Of a DNA stretch of 51,295 nucleotides, positions 1 to 8,226 are shown one piece after another. Position numbers and translations under genes: made by a program. The stretch spans positions 1 to 51,295 of the forward strand of contig JAKPPB010000083.1 of the NCBI GenBank assembly GCA_029547605.1. The letters are read 5' to 3'. Positions within the stretch are counted from its first letter, which is position 1. Every line of letters begins with the position of its first letter. Origin of the DNA: Methanobacteriota archaeon (GTDB lineage Archaea > Halobacteriota > Methanomicrobia > Methanomicrobiales > Methanospirillaceae). The notes beneath the pieces are model-generated. The model did no database searches, was not told the origin of the DNA, and saw only the letters and a program-made list of their open reading frames with translations.

Positions 1-42
1 GCCGTACTGACGGATCTCCGCGATCTTCTCTTGTGGAGTCAT
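1..42 (-). CDS. 5' end of an unknown ORF running off the left edge
   Basis: Only the first 14 codons are inside the window (MTPQEKIAEIRQYG). The ATG overlaps the TGA of the upstream small ORF in an ATGA arrangement, which suggests translational coupling and membership of the same leftward operon as the integrase-linked genes. No function can be assigned from 14 residues. Confidence 0.5.
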   Translation of the reverse strand, partial: MTPQEKIAEIRQYG

Positions 43-251
43 GCAGGGACCGCCCCCTTCCGCTCCTGGTGGAACGCCCCGCGGCACCGTCGCCATGCGT
101 CACGGCAGCTCAGCACACGCGGCGGGAGCATCCCGGTATCGCGCCCCCATCGACCAAGAACGCGGGGATGCGAGCAAACCGCGGCATCAGGGAGTCCGCC
201 CTTCCGATAAGTGACACTGTAGAGGCAGGTCGTGCACCGGTCGCCGGTCAT
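39..251 (-). CDS. Small cysteine-rich protein of an integrated element
   Basis: A 70-residue protein starting MTGDRCTTCLYS. It carries a CxxC pair near residues 6-9, a CSHPR motif near residue 26 and two more cysteines near residues 49 and 55, a spacing that suggests a small zinc or metal site. The ATG at 251 was chosen because GGAGGC lies about 9 nt upstream; the reading frame extends further but without a better start. Its stop overlaps the next ORF (ATGA). It lies with the recombinase and HTH genes on the same strand, as in small virus or plasmid gene runs. I do not recognise the family, and the function is unknown. Confidence 0.55.
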   Translation of the reverse strand: MTGDRCTTCLYSVTYRKGGLPDAAVCSHPRVLGRWGRDTGMLPPRVLSCRDAWRRCRGAFHQERKGAVPA

Positions 252-364
252 GGTTACCACGCCTCCAATCGGATCCAAAATTTTCGCCAAGCGTGGCGAG
301 CGGCGAAATACCAGAGAACCACGCGGCGGGCAAAACCCTTTAAACCACGGGCACAAAAGGACAT

Positions 365-583
365 TCAGACCTCCCTCCCGGCTGTCCGCGTCCTGGTTGC
401 ACCCTGGCGGGGGGGCTCCTCTTCTTCAGAATCATCGAGGATAATAAGGTCGCCTCTCCTGACCATATGCACCAGGAAACACGCTTCGAGGGGGAATTTT
501 CGTTCAACGCGCTCGAAAACCGACTTTTTCAGGTAGTGTCTTCGTCGGGGAGAAGGGTTGATGTGAGCTGCCGTGCTACTCAT
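365..583 (-). CDS. Hypothetical small charged protein
   Basis: A 72-residue ORF with a basic first half (PRRRHYLKKSVFERVERK) and an acidic run DDSEEEE near residue 52. The start is well supported by GGGAGGA about 6 nt before the ATG. It sits between the excisionase-like gene and the Cys-rich ORF on the same strand, 21 nt after the former, so it is probably co-transcribed with them. No recognisable domain, no signal peptide and no membrane segment. It may be an accessory gene of the integrated element; function unknown. Confidence 0.5.
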   Translation of the reverse strand: MSSTAAHINPSPRRRHYLKKSVFERVERKFPLEACFLVHMVRRGDLIILDDSEEEEPPRQGATRTRTAGREV

Positions 584-604
584 TAATGGTCCTCCCTGAG
601 GTCA

Positions 605-880
605 TCACACACCGCGGGGCTGGGCTGGGTCCGGTGCGGTGGTGTGGGTTGCAATCACGTTTGCCGCGCTGGATTCCCCTTCATGGAAAAATCCACGCTT
701 TTTCAGAAATTCTGACAGTGAAGATTGAGAGATCCGCCATGCATTCCCAAACTTCCGGCCATCCAGATATCCCTCCCGGACATAGAAACGGACCCGATCC
801 GGGGTGATATCAAGGAAATCGGCCACACGACGCACGGTAAGCCATGCGTCTACTCCGGCAACTTCCGGAATTGCTTGCAT
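605..880 (-). CDS. Excisionase-like helix-turn-helix DNA-binding protein
   Basis: A 91-residue protein whose residues 12-62 (AWLTVRRVADFLDITPDRVR then FYVREGYLDGRKFGNAWRIS) match the MerR/excisionase-type HTH_17 domain: a helix-turn-helix followed by a wing that ends in the typical WRIS motif. Such proteins usually bend DNA at attachment sites to favour excision, or repress element genes. The last 25 residues are low-complexity and probably disordered. It follows the tyrosine recombinase gene on the same strand after a 129-bp A/T-rich gap that can hold its promoter. The role as excisionase is inferred from domain and context; a plain transcription repressor is the alternative. Confidence 0.7.
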   Translation of the reverse strand: MQAIPEVAGVDAWLTVRRVADFLDITPDRVRFYVREGYLDGRKFGNAWRISQSSLSEFLKKRGFFHEGESSAANVIATHTTAPDPAQPRGV

Positions 881-1009
881 ACCACCAATAGTGCATCAGA
901 CCAATTAAGCCTGTGCGAAATGACAAATATTTGGGGTTATTTTTAAGAAAAGGGCATACATACATTATTTTTGTAAGTAATACTCAAAAAGAGAGAAGAA
1001 AAGATAAAA

Positions 1010-2239
1010 TTATAATTTTGCGGCCAGTTCAAGGAGCTTATTCATTTTTGACTCGTCCTGAACGACTTTTAGGAAAGTCTGATACTGAACGCTCATCTGC
1101 GCAATACGGAGCGCGGCGTTCTCTTCCTTGAGCCTGGCAAGCTCCTCCTCGATCTCCTGCAACCGCTTGGTATCCACGGACTCCACCATCACAGGAGTGT
1201 GGATATAGAGCAGGTGTTCATTCTGCCGGTAAAAGTCCCTGATCTCCTCGTCGGTCAGTCGGACGTAAGATTTCGTCAAATAGCCCGAATGTCCAAGAAG
1301 GTTCTCGACAATATCGAGGGAGTTACCCCGCTGACTCTTCCCCCCGGCCATGACTGTCCGGAAGACTTTGCGATACTGGTGCAGGTGGATCGGGCTCCTC
1401 CCAGTCTGTTTGTCTTTCACCGGGGTTTTCTCTCCCGAAGAATCGCGCTTGCAGTACCCCGCCCGAAGGAGACAGTCATTGAACTGCCGGATAGCTGTCT
1501 GCCGGGACATTGCGAATATCTTGCCGTCATCGACGAGCTCACCGTCCTTTCGGTAGATATTGGCAGTGACCTTCACCTTGTATCGAAGATAATCAGCCCG
1601 TTGAGCAAGCCATAGCTTCACCGCATCCGCTGCTTCCTTCGAGATATAACACGTCCTTGACTCGCCGGTCTTCGTGTAGGTGTCCCTGAGCTCCACTCTC
1701 ACCGGGTCTTCGTCAAAGAAAACATCATCTTCTTCGAGCATGAGCGCTTCACCCATTCGCATTCCGGAGGAGAGGAGCACCAGGATGAAGGCCTTGAGCC
1801 GCGGGCTTGCATTATCGCAGAGCTTCCGTGTCAGATCAATTGTCAGGTTGTCCTCCTTCGTCCTGGGTGAGTATCCCTTCGGGAGCTTTCGAGAGAATTG
1901 CCGCTCCTGATGGGCCTTGAACTCCACTTCATTAAAGATGAAATACTGCTTGATGGTGCTGAAGTAGACCCGGCGGCTTGTCGGGGCATAATGTCCGGCA
2001 AGGTGAGCGGTGTACTGGGTCAGATCGAGCGTGGGGTCGTGGGGCTCGGTGAAGTATCTGGTTGCCAGGGATTCCATCCGGTCAAGCGCGATCTCCTTTC
2101 CATTGGAACACTTCTCATTGAATTTCCACTCAAGGAAGGCCTTGATACCGAGAAGATAGATGCTCTGTGACCTTTTCTTGGCGTAACCGTTCAAAAAAAG
2201 GCTGATAGGCTTTACTTTTGGAGTAGGTGTGGGTTGCAT
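1010..2239 (-). CDS. Tyrosine recombinase (integrase) with C-terminal coiled coil
   Basis: A 409-residue protein with the full catalytic set of tyrosine recombinases: Arg161 (SSGMRMGEAL), Lys near 190 in the beta-hairpin, His287-x-x-Arg290 (HQYR), His317 (LLGHSG) and the nucleophile Tyr325. The first 120 residues would be the SAM-like core-binding domain. After the catalytic domain, residues 350-400 form a predicted coiled coil (RLQEIEEELARLKEENAALR), an unusual extension that could mediate multimerisation. It catalyses site-specific integration or excision. It is the outermost gene of the element facing the chromosomal thiN-like gene. No tRNA gene or direct repeat that would mark the attachment site can be seen inside the window. 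Confidence 0.9.
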   Translation of the reverse strand: MQPTPTPKVKPISLFLNGYAKKRSQSIYLLGIKAFLEWKFNEKCSNGKEIALDRMESLATRYFTEPHDPTLDLTQYTAHLAGHYAPTSRRVYFSTIKQYFIFNEVEFKAHQERQFSRKLPKGYSPRTKEDNLTIDLTRKLCDNASPRLKAFILVLLSSGMRMGEALMLEEDDVFFDEDPVRVELRDTYTKTGESRTCYISKEAADAVKLWLAQRADYLRYKVKVTANIYRKDGELVDDGKIFAMSRQTAIRQFNDCLLRAGYCKRDSSGEKTPVKDKQTGRSPIHLHQYRKVFRTVMAGGKSQRGNSLDIVENLLGHSGYLTKSYVRLTDEEIRDFYRQNEHLLYIHTPVMVESVDTKRLQEIEEELARLKEENAALRIAQMSVQYQTFLKVVQDESKMNKLLELAAKL

Positions 2240-2241
2240 AC

Positions 2242-2260
2242 AAGGGAGTCATGGTCCCTT
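2242..2260. repeat. Inverted repeat just upstream of the integrase start
   Basis: AAGGGA (2242-2247) and TCCCTT (2255-2260) are perfect 6-bp arms around a 7-nt loop, two bases before the integrase ATG at 2239. An A/T-rich TATA-like stretch near 2278-2290 on the minus strand would place the start of transcription around 2255-2260, so the repeat may be an operator or a hairpin in the leader. Role inferred only. Confidence 0.4.
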
Positions 2261-2284
2261 CTAACTAAAAACTTTGTGCTAAAA

Positions 2285-2830
2285 TTATAACATTCTGCTA
2301 ACCTTAAGAATGTTTTTTACGACTGCATCGGGGTTCTCCCCGAGAAGCCTTACCATTGGCTCCTTTCCTTTCGCTCCAAGGTCATAGATGACATCAGGAA
2401 CTCCTTCCCTGCAGCACGAGGCCACGCCCCAGTCCATGGTCTTCACCCCAGGAGGCTCGGCAGTCCTGTCAAACGTCCGGACCTCGAGGAGCATATCCTC
2501 AAGTATCCTGACGGTTGCGGGAGAGTAGGCAATATTTGCGGCGCACCTTACCTGCGGATCGAACCGCATGGCCGTGAGCACGATTCGAGCCACGTGGTCA
2601 CTGGCCCCGAACGATACTTCGCCCACGGGATGGGGGCGTCCCGACAGTCGCACGATTCGCCCTTCAACAGCTGCAACCTGTCCAGGATCACGTGCCGCAG
2701 GAAGGGCATAGGCGATGTTTGATCCCACCTCAGGTATCAGGCGAACATCCATGCCGATGCAGAGACTGTGCACGCCTTCCCGCAATGCGCGCAGTACCGA
2801 CTCCCTGTCATCACCAGATATGCTCATCAT
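2285..2830 (-). CDS. thiN: Stand-alone ThiN-domain protein (thiamine-phosphate synthase family)
   Basis: A 181-residue protein that matches the ThiN domain over its full length: SNIAYALPAARDPGQVAAVE then GRIVRL near residue 50, FGASDHVARIVLTAMRFDP near 75-95, and VPDVIYDLGAKGKEPMVRLL near 145-165. In archaea ThiN usually forms the C-terminal part of ThiDN, which joins HMP-PP and HET-P to thiamine phosphate, or is fused to an HTH in the ThiR repressor. Here neither a ThiD kinase nor an HTH is present. The ATG at 2830 is preferred over 2842 because GGGTG lies 9 nt upstream. The gene ends 45 bp from the integrase start, so the element is inserted just behind it. Whether it is an enzyme or a ligand-binding relic is unclear. 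Confidence 0.75.
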   Translation of the reverse strand: MMSISGDDRESVLRALREGVHSLCIGMDVRLIPEVGSNIAYALPAARDPGQVAAVEGRIVRLSGRPHPVGEVSFGASDHVARIVLTAMRFDPQVRCAANIAYSPATVRILEDMLLEVRTFDRTAEPPGVKTMDWGVASCCREGVPDVIYDLGAKGKEPMVRLLGENPDAVVKNILKVSRML

Positions 2831-2939
2831 TATCCCATGCACCCTGCGGCGCTATGTACCTATCCTTCACCGGCCTCCCGATATCACGGGACCCCACGGG
2901 GAAGATAATGATATCAGGAAGGACGAAGTACAATTATGC

Positions 2940-3116
2940 ATGGATGCACGGATACTGGATATACTCTCTGCCGTGGTCAGTTTCATCGTCCTGCTGGTCT
3001 TTCTCCTCGTGCTGCCCGCGTTTCTCGAACCGGGAATCGCCTACCTGCTCGCGATTGTCATATTCATCCTGACCATGAGCGGTGCAGGGTTCTACATAAA
3101 CAAAGCCATCAGCTAG
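2940..3116 (+). CDS. Small two-helix membrane protein
   Basis: A 58-residue ORF, MDARILDILSAVVSFIVLLV onward, with two hydrophobic helices (about residues 6-27 and 31-50) separated by a short LEPGIAY turn and ending in a short polar tail. The frame is open further upstream, but the ATG at 2940 begins the membrane protein and has AGGAAGGA about 14-21 nt before it. It runs divergently from the ThiN gene and its stop overlaps the end of priL by 8 nt. No family recognised; likely a conserved small inner-membrane protein. Confidence 0.55.
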   Translation: MDARILDILSAVVSFIVLLVFLLVLPAFLEPGIAYLLAIVIFILTMSGAGFYINKAIS

Positions 3117-4137
3117 GTTTCTCTCTCTTACCCTTCTTCCTGCTCCGGTAATAGTTGAGCGGGTGGTTCACCCTCTCGCAGGATGCATCCGGCGAGACGC
3201 AGAGCCCCAATGTCCGCATCGCCGCGCATGAGGGGGCAGTGTATTCTGTCCCGGTGCCTCCTCTCCCTGAGATATGCTCGACCTGGTACTGGGTCTTGCT
3301 TACGTCAAAATCCGGGGCCCTGCAGTAGAGTGTTATGATCTGGGTGCTGTCCATCCCAATATTGTGCAGAAATGCGGTGAGGGCAAACCGGCCCGAATGC
3401 GTGATGTTCAACCCACCCGAGAGTGCCGAGACGATCGCCTGCATGCAGGGGGGGAAGCACGACTCGTCGACCTCCCCGAAGTCCTCGAGCATCCTCTGCT
3501 GGAATGTCTCCTGGATGCTGGACACATACGGTGCCAGATCTTCGCAGAGGGCCCGTGGCACGTCAAGCGGCAACTGGGAGAGAAGGGTCACCCTGATCTG
3601 CTCTTTCAGGAGTTCTTCTGCCTCAAGGGGTTCGATCTTGACTCGTCCCTCGATTACTTCCCTGTTCACCAGTCTCCAGCGTTCCTCCTTCATTCCCACA
3701 GTAATCTCGACGTACCGGGTGACGGGAAGGGACGACTCTTCGAAGGAAAAACCTACCTGCGCTGCGACATATCCCCTCTTCGTTTCGTCGTCAGACTCGA
3801 GAAAGGCGTACGCCCGCTGCGCTTCATACCGCGTGAGGCGATCGATCAGTGCACGCTCCTTCCCGCAGGACACCAGGATCCTTGCGAGCGCATAAGATGA
3901 GACTTCGAGCCTCACTCCAAGGTTGTCAGAGGGGACAGAGAATCTCCCGCTATCCATTCCTTGCGCCGCGTGGGATAGCGCGCGGTGCACCCGCTCGACC
4001 GCGTACCGTATCGCGATCTTGCCCGCGTTTGACTGGAGGAACGTGTCGACCGATTCATGGTTCTGCAGCATGAACTGCTGCGATTCCTTCAAAAAAGGGT
4101 ATTTTGCAAAATCTCTTGTCTCAAGGGAGACCCGCAT
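3109..4137 (-). CDS. priL: DNA primase large subunit PriL
   Basis: A 342-residue archaeal/eukaryotic primase large subunit. It pairs with PriS to make RNA/DNA primers at replication forks. The C-terminal half holds the conserved 4Fe-4S cysteines: CFPPC near residue 225, a Cys in LYCRAPDF, then PSCAAM and later Cys residues near 305-320; the HSGRFALTAFLHNIGM stretch is typical of PriL. The protein ends in a basic RSRKKGKREK tail. The ATG at 4137 overlaps the TGA of pcn (TGATG), so clamp and primase are translationally coupled, a sensible replication pairing. The TTG at 4140 is a less likely start. Confidence 0.93.
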   Translation of the reverse strand: MRVSLETRDFAKYPFLKESQQFMLQNHESVDTFLQSNAGKIAIRYAVERVHRALSHAAQGMDSGRFSVPSDNLGVRLEVSSYALARILVSCGKERALIDRLTRYEAQRAYAFLESDDETKRGYVAAQVGFSFEESSLPVTRYVEITVGMKEERWRLVNREVIEGRVKIEPLEAEELLKEQIRVTLLSQLPLDVPRALCEDLAPYVSSIQETFQQRMLEDFGEVDESCFPPCMQAIVSALSGGLNITHSGRFALTAFLHNIGMDSTQIITLYCRAPDFDVSKTQYQVEHISGRGGTGTEYTAPSCAAMRTLGLCVSPDASCERVNHPLNYYRSRKKGKREKPS

Positions 4138-4880
4138 CAATCCGCCTCAATGCGGGGCGCCAGCAGGTACTCCACATACCCATGCCCTCCCGCGATATAG
4201 AATGCAAACTTTGCAGGGTGATCGATGCCGAGTGAGACCTCCACCTCATCCGCCCTGCCCATCACTTTGCCCATGTCCTTGAGGTAATCGAGCGAGAAGA
4301 GGGAACGGGCCTCTATTCCATTGAGGAAATTGACCTCGCTCTTTCCGAACTCGCGCCTGATATGATCGGTATCCCCTTCGGCCGCCATGAAAAAGAGCTG
4401 CTGGGCAGGGTCGATCCCAAGCGCGATCTTATCGGAGACCACTGCCGCTGCCTTGATGGAGTTATAGAGATCATTCCCGGAGAGGACCACCTTGCCCGGG
4501 AGGTCGATATTCGGAGGGTTCGGGTCTTTCCTGATGGTGTTAGGGTCAAGCAGCGTGATAGAATAACGGTACCCTTCAAAACTCACTTTCAGCTTGTGTC
4601 CGTCTTCGGGGAGTTCCAGGCTGATAAGGTCGTTCTTCCCCATCATCCCGAATATATTCTTCAGCTTGGCGATATCAAGCCCAATCTCACCTTTCGTCGA
4701 CTCAAACCCGGAGAAAGCCTCTTTCTTCAGCGTGAGTGAGACCATGGCCACATTGGCGGTATCGACCGCACGGGTCGAGAGGCCGTTCTCGTCGGTGTGG
4801 AGCCGACATTCCGTGACCAGGGCTGATATGGCGTCGATGGACTCTTTGAGAATATCTGCATCAATCGTTGCTTTTAACAT
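4137..4880 (-). CDS. pcn: DNA polymerase sliding clamp (PCNA)
   Basis: A 247-residue archaeal PCNA that forms the trimeric ring tethering DNA polymerase, FEN1, ligase and RFC partners. The N-terminal sequence MLKATIDADILKESIDAISA, the repeated two-domain layout, the DLPGKV stretch in the interdomain region near residue 126, and the C-terminal LAPRIEAD are all family-typical. Usual length is 245-250, so the gene is complete. Minus-strand TATA-like sequences at 4890-4911 put the transcript start at or very near the ATG, so the mRNA may be leaderless. It is the first gene of a pcn-priL operon. Confidence 0.95.
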   Translation of the reverse strand: MLKATIDADILKESIDAISALVTECRLHTDENGLSTRAVDTANVAMVSLTLKKEAFSGFESTKGEIGLDIAKLKNIFGMMGKNDLISLELPEDGHKLKVSFEGYRYSITLLDPNTIRKDPNPPNIDLPGKVVLSGNDLYNSIKAAAVVSDKIALGIDPAQQLFFMAAEGDTDHIRREFGKSEVNFLNGIEARSLFSLDYLKDMGKVMGRADEVEVSLGIDHPAKFAFYIAGGHGYVEYLLAPRIEAD

Positions 4881-4980
4881 CGTACACCCCGTATATATGT
4901 AATTATAAACTACGCCATCAACGTTTTAATGATATCTGATTTCATCCGATCTTTCCGGTATTACGACGGTGGATAACGCC

Positions 4981-5589
4981 ATGGGTTCACAATGGGGAAG
5001 GGATCGCACGTATCTGCGGGCAGTACGCGAGGGATACCGGTCCCGGGCTGCATATAAACTGCAGGAGATCCAGGACCGATATCACCTGATACGGGATCAT
5101 GACAATGTCCTTGACCTTGGGGCGGCCCCGGGCAGCTGGCTCCAGGTTGCAAGGGGCCTCACTGATGGCCGACTGGCGGGGATCGACCTTTCCCCCATCG
5201 CCCCTCTTGAGGGCGTAACCACTCTCGTTGCAGACATCACAGACCACGATCTCCGTGAAAAGGTACGATCTCTTCTTGGGACTGTCAACGTGGTCATTTC
5301 CGACGCTGCTCCGAAACTCTCGGGCCACCGGAGCTATGACCAGGCAAGGGCAATCGGCCTTGGGGAGGAGGTGCTCGCATTTGCATGCGAAGTGCTGAAA
5401 CCCGGGGGAAATCTCATTTTAAAATCATTCCAGGGAGAGGACTTCTCCACCCTCCTTGAGGAGGTACGGCAGTATTTCTTCTCGGTGAAGACCTTCAAAT
5501 GCCGGGCTTCCCGGAAGGGGAGCAGTGAGATCTACATTATCGCAAGGAACTTCGTGGGGTGCAGGAGTGAAACTCAAGGATCCCTATAA
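4981..5589 (+). CDS. rlmE: FtsJ/RrmJ-type RNA 2'-O-methyltransferase
   Basis: A 202-residue SAM-dependent methyltransferase of the RrmJ family, which methylates the ribose of U2552 in the 23S rRNA A-loop. Visible signatures are the N-terminal YRSRAAYKLQEI, the SAM-binding VLDLGAAPGSWLQVA near residues 40-55, the DITDHD acidic pair, the motif IV stretch VISDAAPKLSGHRSYDQ with catalytic Asp, and the catalytic Lys in LILKSFQGED. ATG 4981 is preferred over GTG 4969 because family members begin MGSQW and GGTGG lies about 8 nt upstream. Its end overlaps moaA by 23 nt. Divergent from pcn. Confidence 0.9.
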   Translation: MGSQWGRDRTYLRAVREGYRSRAAYKLQEIQDRYHLIRDHDNVLDLGAAPGSWLQVARGLTDGRLAGIDLSPIAPLEGVTTLVADITDHDLREKVRSLLGTVNVVISDAAPKLSGHRSYDQARAIGLGEEVLAFACEVLKPGGNLILKSFQGEDFSTLLEEVRQYFFSVKTFKCRASRKGSSEIYIIARNFVGCRSETQGSL

Positions 5590-6445
5590 CCGCCCGGTCA
5601 GCAACCTCCGAATCAGCCTGACACCCATCTGCAACCTCCACTGCATCTACTGCCATGCTGAGGGAGAAAAAGACCCAAAAGCCCCTCTCTCCCTTGAAGA
5701 GCTTTCCGAGATCTTGAAGGTGGCAGCAAAGTTTGAGATAGGCAGCGTCAAGTTCACAGGCGGTGAACCGTGCCTTCGCACCGACCTTCCCGATATTGTA
5801 AGCGCGGTCCCGGACCAGATGGAGTGCTCGATGACCACCAACGGGACGCTCCTTGCCGATATCGCACAGGATCTCGCCGATGCAGGGCTATCGCGGGTGA
5901 ACGTGAGCCTTGACAGCCTTGACCACGACACCTACCGGAAGATCACAGGGTCTGACTGCCTTGACGATGTGCTGGCAGGCATTGATGCCGCAATCGATGC
6001 CCGGCTTACTCCAATCAAGCTGAACATGGTCCTCCTGAAGGGAATAAACGAGCACGAGGTCGATGACTTCATCCGGTTCGTGAGGGGGAACCGAAACCTT
6101 ATCCTGCAGGTGATCGAGCTGATGGAGTTCAGGGACTGTACCAATCATCATGAACTCAAGGAACTCGAGGCATGGCTCTCACGGAACTCGCAGGAGATAC
6201 TGACCAGGAGGATGCACCACAGGAAGAAGTACTGCATCGATGGGGCGGAAGTCGAGGTGGTGAGGCCCCTTCACAACACCGAGTTCTGCGCATTCTGTAA
6301 CCGCCTCAGGGTCACTTCGGATGGAAAATTGAAGCCGTGCCTCCTCCGTACAGACAACCACGTCGACATCCGCGGAAAAAACGGCGGTGAACTCGAAGCG
6401 CTCTTTTGCGAGGCGGTCCGCCGGCGGGCTCCCTACTTCCGGTAA
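5567..6445 (+). CDS. moaA: GTP 3',8-cyclase MoaA
   Basis: A 292-residue radical SAM enzyme that converts GTP to the 3',8-cyclo precursor in molybdopterin (Mo/W cofactor) synthesis. The SAM-binding cluster is Cys22-x3-Cys26-x2-Cys29 (CNLHCIYC) and the substrate-side cluster is Cys241-x2-Cys244-x13-Cys258 (CAFCNRL...KPC). KFTGGEP and SLDSLD are also typical. The GTG at 5567 starts the conserved region after GGGGTGCAGGA; earlier in-frame starts would add 14 unconserved residues. In a methanogen the product serves formylmethanofuran and formate dehydrogenases. mobA at 45592 acts at the end of the same pathway. Confidence 0.92.
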   Translation: MKLKDPYNRPVSNLRISLTPICNLHCIYCHAEGEKDPKAPLSLEELSEILKVAAKFEIGSVKFTGGEPCLRTDLPDIVSAVPDQMECSMTTNGTLLADIAQDLADAGLSRVNVSLDSLDHDTYRKITGSDCLDDVLAGIDAAIDARLTPIKLNMVLLKGINEHEVDDFIRFVRGNRNLILQVIELMEFRDCTNHHELKELEAWLSRNSQEILTRRMHHRKKYCIDGAEVEVVRPLHNTEFCAFCNRLRVTSDGKLKPCLLRTDNHVDIRGKNGGELEALFCEAVRRRAPYFR

Positions 6446-6532
6446 ACAGGTCTTTTCCTGTTTATTTTTGTGAAAAGGGGAAAATTTGCCATTTCCGGAA
6501 TGTATTTACTCCCTCGCGTCCGAAATTTCACC

Positions 6533-7036
6533 ATGAGTTCAGACAGCGAATACGTGCACGTACTCGAGCACCTCTATGAAAAGTCCCTGATTTTACAGGA
6601 CGAGAGCATGTGGCACCAGGTGCTCGCCTTTTATTTCATGGATGCCCTCGCACACCTGGACTACACGATCAGCCTCATGGCCTACCATTATAAATCTCCC
6701 CGGGTAATGATGACCGGCGAATACCTGAGGTGCAGAATTGACCAGGAGAAGCTCGGCGACCGCCCAAAGTTTCCGGCTTTTGTCAACTGGCTGAAGAAGG
6801 AACACCCTGAAAAATTCGATGGGCTTCCCACTCTATGGAGAAGGATCTACAACGAGGATGACGAGGCGCGTTACATGAGTTTCAGGATCGTCTTTGAGCG
6901 GGATAGCAGGAACCCGACCCCTCCTCACGTCTTCCGCTCTCTGATCGATGAGTTCTTCAAGGCTGATTTTTTAAAGGGCCTTTACCAGGACGCCTCGCTT
7001 GCAACCCTCTTTGAGGAATTCAAGAGGAAGACCTAA
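6533..7036 (+). CDS. Hypothetical soluble protein
   Basis: A 167-residue protein starting MSSDSEYVHVLEHLYEKSLI. It is rich in aromatic and charged residues (MWHQVLAFYFMDALAHLDYT, FPAFVNWLKKEHPEKF) and appears wholly alpha-helical and soluble; there is no signal sequence or metal motif. The ATG at 6533 was chosen because the upstream codons are unlike a protein start and no Shine-Dalgarno site is visible for either; the mRNA may be leaderless. It ends 14 nt before the M20 peptidase gene on the same strand. I do not recognise the family. Confidence 0.65.
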   Translation: MSSDSEYVHVLEHLYEKSLILQDESMWHQVLAFYFMDALAHLDYTISLMAYHYKSPRVMMTGEYLRCRIDQEKLGDRPKFPAFVNWLKKEHPEKFDGLPTLWRRIYNEDDEARYMSFRIVFERDSRNPTPPHVFRSLIDEFFKADFLKGLYQDASLATLFEEFKRKT

Positions 7037-7050
7037 CCAACCTACATCAT

Positions 7051-8226
7051 ATGAACGTCGCCGACCTTTGTGCTGCTCTGGTGAGAATCCGGAGCGAGAA
7101 TCCCCCGGGGGACACCCGGGAGATCATCGAGTTTATTCGTGATTTTACCGATTCTCTTGGGATTTCCACACGGGTGATACGCAGACCGGAAGGGAGGGAC
7201 AACCTCGTCTCTTTCCCGGCGAATGGGAGACTCCTTTTCTGCGGGCATGTAGACGTGGTCCCTGTACTTGATGACGGGTGGACCATAGACCCATGGGGAG
7301 GGGAACTCAAAGAAGGGAAAGTCTGGGGCAGGGGTTCCACTGACATGAAGGGCGGATGCGCCTCGGTCCTTGTTGCCTGCAGGGAGTTCATCGATTCCGG
7401 AAGGGAACTCCCTGCCGACCTTGCGTTTGTGTGCGATGAAGAGACAAGCGGGAAACATGGCATCCAGGCCCTCCTCGCCAGCAATAGCCTCGTTCCCTGT
7501 GATACTATCGTTGCCGAGCCAACACCGGCTCATTCCCCGAACATCGGGCAGAAGGGGTTGATGCGCCTCTGCTGCAAGTTCAGGGGGGTGCCGGGGCACG
7601 GCTCTCTCTACCCTGCAAAAGGGGTAAGCGCGGTGATGGAGGCGTTCTCACTCCTCGATTTCATCAGGGGACTCCACGGGCGGGAGTATAGCCCCTCTGA
7701 CCCTGGGCTTGCCCGGATCATTACCGAATCGTCTGAAATCCTCAAAGAGCTCTTTGCGATGGAGGATACACGGAGAGTCCTCACCCACGTGATGTACAAC
7801 CCGGGGAAGATCGAGGGGGGCGAGAAGGCGAACATCGTAGCCCAGCAGTGCAGCCTCGAACTAGACCTCCGCATCCCATGGGGGTGCAGCCTCCCTGACC
7901 TCCTTAGGGAGATCCGCCGCCATGCACCACGGGGGGAGATATCGGTGACCAACAGCTCGGATCCGACCATCACGCCGCCCGACTCGCCGCTCGTGACCCG
8001 CCTCCTTGGTGAGATAGAGAGGGTGTACTCAAGGCCCGCCCGGCCAATCGTCCAGTGGGCGGCAAGTGACGCCCGATACTTGCGAAACGCCGGCTTCCCT
8101 GTCGTGGAGTATGGCCCGGGCGAGATCCGGACGCTCCACGCACTCGATGAGCATGTCACTGTGGAATCCCTTGAGAAGGCCTCCCTCGTGTATGAAGGAA
8201 TGCTCGCGCGGTATGCACTGATGTGA
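7051..8226 (+). CDS. M20-family zinc metallopeptidase / amidohydrolase (ArgE/DapE type)
   Basis: A 391-residue M20 enzyme. Metal ligands are visible in FCGHVDVVP (His, Asp), WGRGSTDMKGG (bridging Asp), CDEETSG (catalytic Glu and metal Glu) and EPTPAHSPN (Asp/Glu site); a dimerisation domain lies between about residues 175 and 290 (KFRGVPGHGSLYP). The C-terminal VEYGPGEIRTLHALDEHV supplies the last His. The family hydrolyses N-acyl amino acids or dipeptides; substrate cannot be read from sequence. DapE is unlikely because methanogens generally make lysine by the DapL route. Follows the hypothetical gene at 6533 closely. Confidence 0.85.
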   Translation: MNVADLCAALVRIRSENPPGDTREIIEFIRDFTDSLGISTRVIRRPEGRDNLVSFPANGRLLFCGHVDVVPVLDDGWTIDPWGGELKEGKVWGRGSTDMKGGCASVLVACREFIDSGRELPADLAFVCDEETSGKHGIQALLASNSLVPCDTIVAEPTPAHSPNIGQKGLMRLCCKFRGVPGHGSLYPAKGVSAVMEAFSLLDFIRGLHGREYSPSDPGLARIITESSEILKELFAMEDTRRVLTHVMYNPGKIEGGEKANIVAQQCSLELDLRIPWGCSLPDLLREIRRHAPRGEISVTNSSDPTITPPDSPLVTRLLGEIERVYSRPARPIVQWAASDARYLRNAGFPVVEYGPGEIRTLHALDEHVTVESLEKASLVYEGMLARYALM

